Of a stretch of 64,000 nucleotides of DNA, positions 43,013-51,376 are shown piece by piece (the first letter of the stretch is position 1; each line of letters starts with the position of its first letter). The notes under the pieces were generated by a model. That model was not told where the DNA came from, ran no database searches, and was given only the letters and a program-made list of their open reading frames with translations. The stretch is from Oceanihabitans gracilariae (lineage in GTDB: Bacteria; Bacteroidota; Bacteroidia; Flavobacteriales; Flavobacteriaceae): contig NZ_JBHULM010000007.1 in the NCBI RefSeq assembly GCF_042684485.1, positions 558,001 through 622,000 of the forward strand, given 5' to 3'. The translations under genes and the position numbers were made by a program.

Positions 43013-43017
43013 ATCAA

Positions 43018-43632
43018 ATGACTAGTATTATAACAGGAGACATTATTAAATCTCGAGCACAGACAAATCCTGAGGTTTGGCTTAGCCATTTAAAAAATGC
43101 ATTATCGTATTTAGAAAAAGATAATTCGCTTTGGGAAATCTATCGTGGAGATAGTTTTCAAATAGAAATTAAAGACGCAACCAAAAGTTTTGAAGCTGCT
43201 ATTTACATAAAAGCAGCCATTAAAATAATAAAAGGCTTAGATGTAAGACTAGCCATTGGTATTGGCGAAAAAACCTACCAAGGTAAAGACGTAACAGAAT
43301 CTAATGGTGAAGCATTTATATACTCTGGAGAAACTTTTGAAACCTTAAAAAAAGAAAAACAAAACCTTAAAATAAAAACAAAGTCACCAATACTTAACAA
43401 AGAGTTAAACCTATATTTTAAGCTAGCGTTAATTAGCATGGATCATTGGACCGTTAACTCAGCAGAAATTGTTAAATTAACCTTAGAAAACCCTAAAGCA
43501 TTACAAGAAGATTTAGCAAAAAAAATTGGTACTAACCAAAATGCTATTAGTAAACGTTTAAAACGTGCTAATTTAGATGAAATACTAGCATTAAATAACA
43601 TGTATATACATAAAATAAGCAGCTTAACATGA
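43018..43632 (+). CDS. satD: SatD family protein: cyclase-like domain with C-terminal helix-turn-helix
   Basis: 204 residues. The start at 43018 follows the array and gives MTSIITGDIIKSR; an upstream frame from 42970 would run through the palindromes. Residues 1-120 resemble SatD proteins and, in my reading, the class III nucleotide-cyclase fold: ITGDIIKS (Asp8), YRGDSF (Gly44-Asp45), VRLAIGIGE (76-84) and ESNGEAFIYSGETFE. Residues 160-195 form a helix-turn-helix (QEDLAKKIGTNQNAISKRLKRANLDEI). It overlaps the DUF3307 gene by 4 nt. Probably a DNA-binding regulator that acts on the upstream palindromes. Confidence 0.85.
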   Translation: MTSIITGDIIKSRAQTNPEVWLSHLKNALSYLEKDNSLWEIYRGDSFQIEIKDATKSFEAAIYIKAAIKIIKGLDVRLAIGIGEKTYQGKDVTESNGEAFIYSGETFETLKKEKQNLKIKTKSPILNKELNLYFKLALISMDHWTVNSAEIVKLTLENPKALQEDLAKKIGTNQNAISKRLKRANLDEILALNNMYIHKISSLT

Positions 43633-44336
43633 TACTACTTATTAAACTTTTACTAGCGCACTTAATTGGTGATTTCTTTTTACAACCATATAAATGGGTT
43701 AGAGATAAGGAAACTAAAAAACTAAAATCTACAAAACTATATCTACATGTACTCATTCATGTTATTTTACTTGGTATCCTACTTTGGGATGTATCAAAAT
43801 GGCCAATTATAGCAATTATTGGCATTACACACCTTATAATTGATGCAACCAAACTAATTATTCAAAAAAATAAAACAAGACGTTTACTTTTCTTTTTAGA
43901 TCAGGTATTACATATTGCTGTAATTTTTAGTACCTACTATATATTTACAAATACCACAATAGATTTTAAATCGCTTTTTACCGAACAAAATATATTATTA
44001 ATTACCTGTTTGGCCTTTTTAACACAACCCGTTTCTATAATAATGAAAACTATTTTTATAAAATGGGATATTTCTAAACTTACCAAAGGCACAGAATCAT
44101 TAGAAGATGCAGGAAAATACATTGGTATTTTAGAACGTATTTTAGTCTTTATTTTTATAATTGCCAACCATTGGGAAGCTGTAGGATTTTTAATTACAGC
44201 AAAATCTGTTTTTAGATTTGGAGATTTAAAAGAATCTAAACACCGAAAACTTACCGAATACATACTAATTGGTACACTAATTAGCTTTGGTATAGCTATA
44301 ATTACTGGTTTACTTTACTTGTTTTTAATGCAATAA
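43629..44336 (+). CDS. DUF3307 multi-spanning membrane protein
   Basis: A 235-residue integral membrane protein with about six hydrophobic segments. The N-terminus LLIKLLLAHLIGDFFLQPYKWVRDKE is the DUF3307 hallmark, a repeated Asp motif preceding two similar helix pairs (see also HLIIDATKLIIQ). Its ATG overlaps the satD stop (ATGA). SatD and DUF3307 occur together in Bacteroidota, suggesting a sensor or transporter working with the soluble regulator. No biochemical function is known. Confidence 0.85.
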   Translation: MILLIKLLLAHLIGDFFLQPYKWVRDKETKKLKSTKLYLHVLIHVILLGILLWDVSKWPIIAIIGITHLIIDATKLIIQKNKTRRLLFFLDQVLHIAVIFSTYYIFTNTTIDFKSLFTEQNILLITCLAFLTQPVSIIMKTIFIKWDISKLTKGTESLEDAGKYIGILERILVFIFIIANHWEAVGFLITAKSVFRFGDLKESKHRKLTEYILIGTLISFGIAIITGLLYLFLMQ

Positions 44337-44404
44337 CCTGAAAAACAGTAGGTTAACTCGTTATTTTTTTATATATTAAGTAGGAATTTTTAAATAAAGT
44401 TGCT

Positions 44405-44995
44405 ATGAAAAAAAATATACTATTACTCGTTTTTTTTATTACCTGTAGCTTATATGCACAAACTACGCATGATTTAGATTGGGAAAGAAATATTACAGGA
44501 AATGCAGATTTAACTATTGAACTTGGCGACACTGTACGTTGGACATGGACAGACACAAGTCCGCATACTGTAGAAAATGTAGTTTCAAGTGCTGTAGAAG
44601 TTTTTAACAGTGGTACTTTAACAGGATTAGGCCAAACCTTTTCTTATACTTTTACCGTAATTGGTACCAATGATTATTTTTGTGGTATTCATGGTGCAGC
44701 AAGTATGTCTGGAACTATAACAGTAGACCTTACAGCTAGCACTGAAGAGGAAGCGTTTAAGACCTTTTCTATAACACCAAACCCAGCAACCTCAAATATA
44801 GTTATACAGCTACCAAACAACTCTAATCCAGCCGAAATAGAAGTGTATAATGTTATAGGCAAACGTATGCTTATAAAATCACTAAACACCACAAGAAACA
44901 CAGCTATAAACGTTTCTTCATGGCAAAGTGGTTTTTATATTATTAGAGTAATTTCTGGAGATAACGCACAAACCAAAAAGTTTATAAAACAATAA
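44405..44995 (+). CDS. Secreted cupredoxin-domain protein with T9SS sorting tail
   Basis: A 196-residue exported protein: signal peptide (cleavage after Ala18), plastocyanin/pseudoazurin-type domain (about 22-108) and a Por/type IX secretion sorting domain (about 120-196, SITPNPATSNIVIQL, EVYNVIGKRM, FYIIRVISGDNAQTKKFIKQ). Type 1 copper ligands are complete: His54, Cys93, His96 and Met101, with C-x2-H-x4-M spacing. It should be an extracellular or surface-bound blue copper protein, possibly an electron carrier. A terminator follows. Confidence 0.85.
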   Translation: MKKNILLLVFFITCSLYAQTTHDLDWERNITGNADLTIELGDTVRWTWTDTSPHTVENVVSSAVEVFNSGTLTGLGQTFSYTFTVIGTNDYFCGIHGAASMSGTITVDLTASTEEEAFKTFSITPNPATSNIVIQLPNNSNPAEIEVYNVIGKRMLIKSLNTTRNTAINVSSWQSGFYIIRVISGDNAQTKKFIKQ

Positions 44996-45023
44996 AAGCA
45001 TCAGAAAAATACTGATGCTTTTA
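44994..45023. terminator. Terminator between cupredoxin gene and carB
   Basis: Eleven-bp stem AAAAGCATCAG / CTGATGCTTTT with a 7-nt loop. T-run on the plus side is short (TTTTAT), A-run on the other; modest bidirectional terminator between convergent genes. Confidence 0.75.
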
Positions 45024-45053
45024 TAAGCTTTTAAAAAAGTACTGAGTAAATTA

Positions 45054-47906
45054 TTATTTACTCAAATACATTTTACGTCTAGAATATAAATTATAAAATT
45101 CGTCTTCTTTTAAACTATCTATAAATAGAATACTTTCTCCTGTACTTTTCATTTCAGGACCAAGTTGTTTATTTACATTATGGAATTTATTAAAAGAGAA
45201 AACAGGTTGTTTAATAGCATACCCTTTAAGATTAGGTTTAAAATCAAAATCTGTAATCTTCTTTTCTCCTAACATTACTTTGGTTGCATAGTTTACGTAA
45301 GGTTCACCATAAGCTTTTGATATAAATGGTACAGTACGTGAAGCTCTTGGATTTGCTTCAATAATGTATACAATATCATCTTTTATTGCAAACTGAATGT
45401 TTATTAAACCTACAGTATTTAGAGCTAAAGCAATTTTTTTGGTATGGTCTTTAATTTGTTGCATCACAAATTCACCTAAATTAAAAGGAGGTAAAGTAGC
45501 GTTACTATCTCCAGAGTGAATTCCGCAAGGCTCAATATGCTCCATTACACCAATAATGTACACGTTTTCACCATCACAAATAGCATCTGCTTCTGCTTCT
45601 ATTGCTCCATCTAAATAATGATCTAGTAATAGTTGGTTTCCTGGCATTCTTCTTAATAAATCAACAACATGTTTTTCTAGTTCTGCTTTATTAATAACAA
45701 TCTTCATACCTTGTCCTCCTAATACATAAGAAGGTCTTACCAAGATAGGAAAATCTAAAACGTCTGCAATAGCAGCTGCTTCATCTGCTGTTGTTGCAAT
45801 ATCAAATTTTGGATAAGGAATATTATTTTCTTTTAATAGGTTAGAAAATAACCCTCTGTCTTCTGCTAAATCTAAAGCTTCAAAACTAGTTCCTAGTATT
45901 TTAATTCCGTATTTGGTTAATTTTTCAGCTAATTTTAAAGCTGTTTGTCCACCAAGTTGTACAATAACACCTTCTGGTTTTTCATGTTTAATGATATCAT
46001 AAATATGTTCCCAAAAAACAGGTTCAAAGTATAGCTTATCTGCAATATCAAAATCTGTAGAAACGGTTTCTGGATTACAGTTAATCATGATCGTTTCATA
46101 ACCACATTCTGCTGCAGCTAAAACACCATGCACACAACAATAATCAAACTCAATACCTTGCCCAATTCTATTTGGACCAGAACCTAAAACAATAATTTTC
46201 TTTTTATCTGAAACTACACTGTCATTATCTGCATAACGTTTACCATCTGCGGTTTCAATATCATTTTCAAAAGTAGAATAATAATAAGGTGTCATTGCTT
46301 TAAACTCAGCAGCACAAGTATCTACTAGTTTGTAAATTCTTTTTACACCTAATTCTTCACGTTTATTATATACTTGACTTTCTAAACAGTTAAGCATGTG
46401 TGCAATTTGTCTGTCACCATATCCTTTTTGTTTGGCTTCTAGCAACAAATCTTTTTGAATACTTTCTATAGTAAAGGTTGAAATTTCTTTTTCAAGCATA
46501 TATAGTTCTTCGTATTGTTTTAAGAACCACATGTCTATTTTAGTTATTTCATGAATTCTACTTAACGGAATTCCCATTTGAATAGCATCATAAATAACAA
46601 AAACACGATCCCAACTTGCATATTTAAGTTTGCTTACAATTTGCTCGTAATCTTTATAACCTTTTCCGTCAGCACCTAAACCATTACGTTTAATTTCTAA
46701 TGATTGTGTTGCTTTGTGTAAAGCTTCTTGAAAAGAACGACCAATTCCCATTACTTCACCTACAGATTTCATTTGTAGGCCTAGAGTTCTGTCGCTTCCT
46801 TCAAATTTATCAAAGTTCCAACGAGGTATTTTTACAATTACATAATCTAAAGTAGGCTCAAATAAAGCAGAAGTAGATTTTGTAATTTGATTTTGTAATT
46901 CGTCTAGATGGTAACCAATAGCTAATTTTGCAGCAATTTTAGCAATAGGATATCCTGTTGCTTTACTTGCTAATGCAGAAGAACGAGAAACACGAGGATT
47001 AATTTCAATAGCAATAATATCTTCATTTTCATCTGGACTTACAGCAAATTGCACGTTACAACCACCAGCAAAATCACCAATACTACGCATCATATGAATT
47101 GCCATATCACGCATTTTTTGGTAGGTTTTATCGCTTAAAGTCATTGCAGGAGCAACAGTAATAGAGTCTCCTGTATGAATACCTATAGGATCCATATTTT
47201 CTATAGAACAGATAATTACTACATTATCATTAGCATCACGTAAAAGTTCTAGCTCATACTCTTTCCATCCAATAAGTGCTTTATCAATCATGACCTCATG
47301 AATTGGAGAAATTTCTAATCCGCGAGTTAATAATTCGTCAAAATCTTCTTCTTTATATACAAAAGAAGCACCAGCACCACCTAAAGTAAATGAGGCTCTA
47401 ATAATTAAAGGAAAACCAAACTCTTGTGCTATTTCTTTTCCTTTTAAATAAGAAGTTGCTGTAGCTTGAGGTGCCATTGGCACACCAATTTTAAGCATTA
47501 GCTCTCTAAATTTTTCTCTGTCTTCGGTAATATTAATAGCGTCAATATCTACACCAATTATCTCTACACCAAAGTCTTCCCAAATTCCTTTTTCATCTGC
47601 TTCAATACATAAGTTTAAAGCAGTTTGTCCTCCCATTGTTGGTAAAACAGCATCAATTTGTGGATGTTCTTTTAATATTTGAACTAAAGACTTTGTTGTT
47701 AAAGGCAACAAGTACACATGATCAGCCATAGTAGGATCTGTCATGATTGTTGCAGGATTAGAATTAATTAAAATGGTTTCTATACCATCTTCTTTTAAAG
47801 AACGTAAAGCTTGTGTTCCTGAATAGTCAAACTCACAGGCCTGCCCAATAACTATTGGTCCAGAGCCAATGATCAAAATAGATTTTAGTTGCGTGTTTTT
47901 TGGCAT
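45054..47906 (-). CDS. carB: Carbamoyl-phosphate synthase large chain, short form
   Basis: Makes carbamoyl phosphate from bicarbonate, glutamine-derived ammonia and two ATP for pyrimidine and arginine synthesis. Both ATP-grasp halves are visible: first SGPIVIGQACEFDYSGTQALRSLKEDGIETILINSNPATIMTD near the N-terminus, second SGPNRIGQGIEFDYCCVHG near residue 575. At 950 residues it lacks most of the C-terminal MGS-like allosteric domain of the roughly 1,070-residue E. coli enzyme; it stops shortly after FSFNKFHNVNKQLGPEMKSTGE. carA is not in the window. Confidence 0.95.
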   Translation of the reverse strand: MPKNTQLKSILIIGSGPIVIGQACEFDYSGTQALRSLKEDGIETILINSNPATIMTDPTMADHVYLLPLTTKSLVQILKEHPQIDAVLPTMGGQTALNLCIEADEKGIWEDFGVEIIGVDIDAINITEDREKFRELMLKIGVPMAPQATATSYLKGKEIAQEFGFPLIIRASFTLGGAGASFVYKEEDFDELLTRGLEISPIHEVMIDKALIGWKEYELELLRDANDNVVIICSIENMDPIGIHTGDSITVAPAMTLSDKTYQKMRDMAIHMMRSIGDFAGGCNVQFAVSPDENEDIIAIEINPRVSRSSALASKATGYPIAKIAAKLAIGYHLDELQNQITKSTSALFEPTLDYVIVKIPRWNFDKFEGSDRTLGLQMKSVGEVMGIGRSFQEALHKATQSLEIKRNGLGADGKGYKDYEQIVSKLKYASWDRVFVIYDAIQMGIPLSRIHEITKIDMWFLKQYEELYMLEKEISTFTIESIQKDLLLEAKQKGYGDRQIAHMLNCLESQVYNKREELGVKRIYKLVDTCAAEFKAMTPYYYSTFENDIETADGKRYADNDSVVSDKKKIIVLGSGPNRIGQGIEFDYCCVHGVLAAAECGYETIMINCNPETVSTDFDIADKLYFEPVFWEHIYDIIKHEKPEGVIVQLGGQTALKLAEKLTKYGIKILGTSFEALDLAEDRGLFSNLLKENNIPYPKFDIATTADEAAAIADVLDFPILVRPSYVLGGQGMKIVINKAELEKHVVDLLRRMPGNQLLLDHYLDGAIEAEADAICDGENVYIIGVMEHIEPCGIHSGDSNATLPPFNLGEFVMQQIKDHTKKIALALNTVGLINIQFAIKDDIVYIIEANPRASRTVPFISKAYGEPYVNYATKVMLGEKKITDFDFKPNLKGYAIKQPVFSFNKFHNVNKQLGPEMKSTGESILFIDSLKEDEFYNLYSRRKMYLSK

Positions 47907-47928
47907 TGTATTAAATTATAGTGTGTTG

Positions 47929-47936
47929 CAAAAATA
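47929..47936 (-). promoter_or_regulatory. carB promoter -7 element
   Basis: Minus-strand TATTTTTG fits TAnnTTTG, 23 nt before the carB ATG. It sits just downstream of the rpmH terminator, so carB has its own promoter. A -33 TTG is not evident. Confidence 0.5.
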
Positions 47937-47949
47937 ACATTTATTAGAT

Positions 47950-47983
47950 ATAAAAAAAGGCGTTACACCTAAGTAACGCCTTT
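47950..47983 (-). terminator. rpmH terminator
   Basis: Stem AAAGGCGTTAC / GTAACGCCTTT with a 6-nt loop, followed on the minus strand by a run of seven T. It separates rpmH from carB. Confidence 0.9.
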
Positions 47984-48006
47984 ATAATATTAACAATTGT
48001 TAATCA

Positions 48007-48168
48007 TTATCTTTTATGTCTTGTTTCAGTTGATACAGACAATTTTTTTCTTCCTTTAGCTCTTCTACGTGCAAGTACTTTTCTTCCATTAGCAGACGCC
48101 ATTCTTTCTCTAAAACCGTGTTTGTTTCTTCTCTTTCTTTTTGATGGTTGAAATGTTCTTTTTGGCAT
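48007..48168 (-). CDS. rpmH: 50S ribosomal protein L34
   Basis: A 53-residue ribosomal protein: MPKRTFQPSKRKRRNKHGFR, then ERMASANGRKVLARRRAKGR, ending KKLSVSTETRHKR. The MPKRTFQPSxRKRxxxHGFRxRM pattern is diagnostic for L34. It is a little longer than the 44-46 residue form because of a C-terminal extension typical of Bacteroidota. It has its own promoter and terminator and is easily missed by minimum-length gene callers. Confidence 0.97.
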   Translation of the reverse strand: MPKRTFQPSKRKRRNKHGFRERMASANGRKVLARRRAKGRKKLSVSTETRHKR

Positions 48169-48236
48169 TGTCTTATGTTTTTAAATCTTCTTTATTATAT
48201 ATTTTATTCAGTAATGAGTTTCCTCAAATCTGCGCG

Positions 48237-48267
48237 CAAATATACAAAGCCTTTTTTATTTAACAAA
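48237..48267 (-). promoter_or_regulatory. rpmH promoter
   Basis: On the minus strand TTTG (48264-48267), 19 nt, then TATATTTG (48237-48244), an exact Bacteroidetes consensus. Transcription would start near 48231, 63 nt before the ATG. Confidence 0.72.
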
Positions 48268-48356
48268 CCTAAATTTAAATATTTTTTTTGAAATTTATTA
48301 AGTGGTGTTTTCCATAAAAATTTAGTTTCTTTGTAATCCAAAAATTTTAGTAAAAA

Positions 48357-48935
48357 ATGTACAACAAAAATTTTAAGTTAATTATTGCTGCAATCATAGT
48401 GGGAGTAGCTGTTTGGCAGTTTATAGAAGGTTATATTGGTAATGGAATTATGTTTATTTTATTATCCTTAATCTTTATATTACTGTACTTTAAAAACGAA
48501 TTTATTTTATTAGCTTTTTTAAAATTACGTAAGCAAGATTTTGAAGGAGCCAATAAATGGTTAGATAAAATTAAAAATCCGGAGGCTGCTTTAGTTACAA
48601 AACAGCAAGGTTATTATAACTATTTAAAAGGTATTATGGTGAGCCAATCTAACATGAATGAAGCAGAAAAGCGATTTAAAAAAGCCCTTTCTCTTGGTTT
48701 ATCTATGGATCATGATATTGCTATGGCTAAATTAAATTTAGCAGGAATTGCTTTTTCTAAAAGAAGAAAGCAAGAGGCGCAAGTTTTATTAAAGGAAGCC
48801 GAAAAATTAGATAAGCGTGATATGCTTAAAGACCAAATTAAAATGATGAAAGATAATATGAAGCGTGCTCAAGCACCTAATCAACATTATGGTCAAGGAG
48901 GATCTATGCGTTCTCAAAAAAGAAGAAGTAGATAA
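48357..48935 (+). CDS. Membrane-anchored TPR protein
   Basis: 192 residues: two N-terminal membrane helices (about 8-25 and 29-46) followed by TPR-like helical hairpins (FLKLRKQDFEGANKWLDKI, YYNYLKGIMVSQSNMNEAEKRFKKALSLGLSMDHDIAMAKLNLAGIAFSKRRKQEAQVLLKEAEKL) and a basic tail rich in Arg/Gln. Probably a scaffold facing the cytoplasm. No specific family name recognised. Divergent from rpmH; an imperfect -7 box TTTCTTTG at 48326-48333 precedes it. Confidence 0.78.
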   Translation: MYNKNFKLIIAAIIVGVAVWQFIEGYIGNGIMFILLSLIFILLYFKNEFILLAFLKLRKQDFEGANKWLDKIKNPEAALVTKQQGYYNYLKGIMVSQSNMNEAEKRFKKALSLGLSMDHDIAMAKLNLAGIAFSKRRKQEAQVLLKEAEKLDKRDMLKDQIKMMKDNMKRAQAPNQHYGQGGSMRSQKRRSR

Positions 48936-48936
48936 T

Positions 48937-50391
48937 TTATAATAGCGGAGAAAACAATCTGCAAAACGATTCTTTTAATTTAGTGAAGGAGTTTCTCTTA
49001 ATCCATGTATTTAGAGAAACTTCTTCACTATTTTTTATGTCTTCTTGAAATTGTGCTACTAGCGTTTTACTTACAGACTCTTGATAGATAAAAGCATTAA
49101 TTTCAAAATTTATATTGAAACTTCTATAATCCATATTAGAAGTGCCAATAGAAGAAAAAATACCATCTACAACAATGGTTTTAGCGTGTATAAATCCTTT
49201 TTTATATCTATAAACCTGCACTCCTGCTTCTAACAAATCTTGTAAATAAGAGTTTGTTGCATGTTTAGCTGTCCAGGAATCGGATGCTTTAGGTATTAAC
49301 AGCTTTACTTCTACTCCACTTTTAGATACTACTTGCATAGCGCTAATAATTTCATCATTAGGAATAAAATATGGCGTTGTTATGTACACATATTTATTTG
49401 CAGTCATTATTGCAGTAAAAATAACTTCCATAATATTAGCCCAATCTGTATCTGGCCCACTTGCTGCAATTTGTACAGGAGTTTTTGTTGTTACTTTAGA
49501 TTCTGGAAAATAGTTTTTGGTAATTTTTATAGAACTGTTGGAAACAAAATTCCAAGTCATAAAAAAATGAATTTGTAATTGTGTTACTGCTTCTCCTTGA
49601 ATTTTTAAATGGGTATCTCTCCAAAAATCTTCAGAATGGTTATTATTTAAATAATTATCCGCAATATTAATTCCGCCAATATATCCTATTAAACCATCTA
49701 TTATAGCTAATTTTCTATGGTTTCTATAATTTAAATTTCCTGTAAATCTGGAGAAAAAAACAGGCATAAAAGGAAATAATTCTACTCCAGAATTTTTAAG
49801 CTTTTGTTTTACAGATCTTGAGAGTTTACTACCAACATCATCTATACTAACACGTACTTCTACTCCATTTTTAGCCTTTTCGCATAGAATATCTATAACT
49901 TCATTACCTATAATATCATCTAAAAAAATATAATATTCTAAATGTATGTGATTGGTTGCTTGTTTTAAGTCGTGAATTAAACTTTTAAATTTATCATCAC
50001 CATTTTTTAAAATTTCTACCTTGTTTTGTAGCGTTAAAGGAGAAGATTCATTGGTGTATAATAACTTAACTAGTTTTAATTTTTCGTCTAAAGCTTTATC
50101 TATTTCCTTTTTTTCAAAATAAGATAATTCTAACTCGTGATTAATTTGCTTTATAACACTTTTATTTAAAACATCTTTACGGTTAAATAGTTTTGACTTT
50201 CTATATTCTTGTCCGAAAAGATAATAAACCAGAATACCAAGAAAAGGAAAAACCAATAAAACAATGATGTAGGTCATTGTTTTAGATGGATTTATATTTT
50301 TAAATAAAATTATAAAAGCAGCAGAAATAGCTAATATATAATTAACTATAATTATTATAGTCCAAATATTATTCGCTATAAAATCTAGCAT
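48937..50391 (-). CDS. cls: Cardiolipin synthase, phospholipase D type
   Basis: Inner-membrane enzyme that condenses two phosphatidylglycerols (or PG with PE) to cardiolipin. 484 residues with two N-terminal helices, an N-terminal PLDc_N segment, and two HKD motifs: H225-R-K227 with D232 and H402-A-K404 with D409. The second is followed by GTSNMDYRSFNINFEINAF. Length and spacing fit ClsA. Its start overlaps the upstream transglycosylase stop by one base, so the two are co-transcribed. Confidence 0.93.
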   Translation of the reverse strand: MLDFIANNIWTIIIIVNYILAISAAFIILFKNINPSKTMTYIIVLLVFPFLGILVYYLFGQEYRKSKLFNRKDVLNKSVIKQINHELELSYFEKKEIDKALDEKLKLVKLLYTNESSPLTLQNKVEILKNGDDKFKSLIHDLKQATNHIHLEYYIFLDDIIGNEVIDILCEKAKNGVEVRVSIDDVGSKLSRSVKQKLKNSGVELFPFMPVFFSRFTGNLNYRNHRKLAIIDGLIGYIGGINIADNYLNNNHSEDFWRDTHLKIQGEAVTQLQIHFFMTWNFVSNSSIKITKNYFPESKVTTKTPVQIAASGPDTDWANIMEVIFTAIMTANKYVYITTPYFIPNDEIISAMQVVSKSGVEVKLLIPKASDSWTAKHATNSYLQDLLEAGVQVYRYKKGFIHAKTIVVDGIFSSIGTSNMDYRSFNINFEINAFIYQESVSKTLVAQFQEDIKNSEEVSLNTWIKRNSFTKLKESFCRLFSPLL

Positions 50392-51320
50392 TAAGGTTGC
50401 GTTTTATAGTAACCTTGTTGCGGAATATCTATAAAATATTCTTTTCTTGAAGCATTGTTTAATTTAGGCTCACGAAGCCAAGGGTTATGAATTTTAAGAA
50501 TTTTATAGTTTATACCAAAACCTTTAGCAAAACTTGAAAAATCGGTTACTACAGTATCTACTGCAACCTTATAAGTTGGTATGTATCTGTATAAATCTTT
50601 ATCTCTAAAGTTAAACCCATATTTATCTGGATTACTTAAAATTTCTTTTAGAGCAATTATTCTAAAAACATAACGTCCTGTTTCTTCACCTAAAAGCAAA
50701 TCATAATAACTAGATACGTCTTGTTCTTTTAATCTTCTTGCCATTCCTGCCATTCCTGCATTGTAACCAGCAGCAGCAAGCGTCCAAGAGCCTAATTTTT
50801 CTTTCGATTTTTTTAAATACTCACAAGCAACCTCTGTTGCTAGTTCTACATTATAGCGTTCATCTACATTGCTATTTACCTCCAGACCATATTCTCTTCC
50901 TGTAGCTTTCATTATTTGCCAAACACCACTAGCACCTGCTGGAGATTTAGCATTAGTTAAACCACTTTCAATAACTGCTAAGTATTTAAAATCATCTGGC
51001 ACACCATGTTTTGCAAGAATAGGTTCTATAATAGGAAAATATTTTCGAGCACGTTTAAACATTAAAAAACCATTAGATTGCCAATAGGTATTTACTAACA
51101 ATTCTCTATCCATACGCTCTAAAATATCTGGATTATGCAAAGGCACTTGCTCTCCTGCAAACTCTAAATCACTTGGTACTTGTAAAGCGTAAACATTATA
51201 GTCGTTTATTAATTTTTTTTCAAAGTTTTCATCTGTTGGTGCATCTTGTAATGCAAAAACAAAAAAGGCACAAAGGCTTAATAATCCTAAAAGTGCAAGC
51301 GTATTTTTTATCCATTTCAT
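50391..51320 (-). CDS. Lytic transglycosylase, MltD-like
   Basis: Exported peptidoglycan-cleaving enzyme, 309 residues. Hydrophobic export segment at 8-25, then an SLT domain with catalytic Glu118 in AVIESGLTNAKSPAGASGVWQIM and the second signature AAAGYNAGMAGMARRL. C-terminal part lacks LysM repeats that MltD usually carries, so this is a shorter relative. Coupled to cardiolipin synthase by a one-base overlap. Confidence 0.88.
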   Translation of the reverse strand: MKWIKNTLALLGLLSLCAFFVFALQDAPTDENFEKKLINDYNVYALQVPSDLEFAGEQVPLHNPDILERMDRELLVNTYWQSNGFLMFKRARKYFPIIEPILAKHGVPDDFKYLAVIESGLTNAKSPAGASGVWQIMKATGREYGLEVNSNVDERYNVELATEVACEYLKKSKEKLGSWTLAAAGYNAGMAGMARRLKEQDVSSYYDLLLGEETGRYVFRIIALKEILSNPDKYGFNFRDKDLYRYIPTYKVAVDTVVTDFSSFAKGFGINYKILKIHNPWLREPKLNNASRKEYFIDIPQQGYYKTQP

Positions 51321-51376
51321 AGTCCCTAATTTTTTGTATAAAGTTAAAAAATAAATAGCATAATTATGGTGAGAAT

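Noticed and set aside
42970..43017. Earlier start for SatD at 42970
   Set aside because: The extension is encoded by palindromes 5-6 and lacks family similarity; ATG 43018 starts the conserved MTSIITGD.
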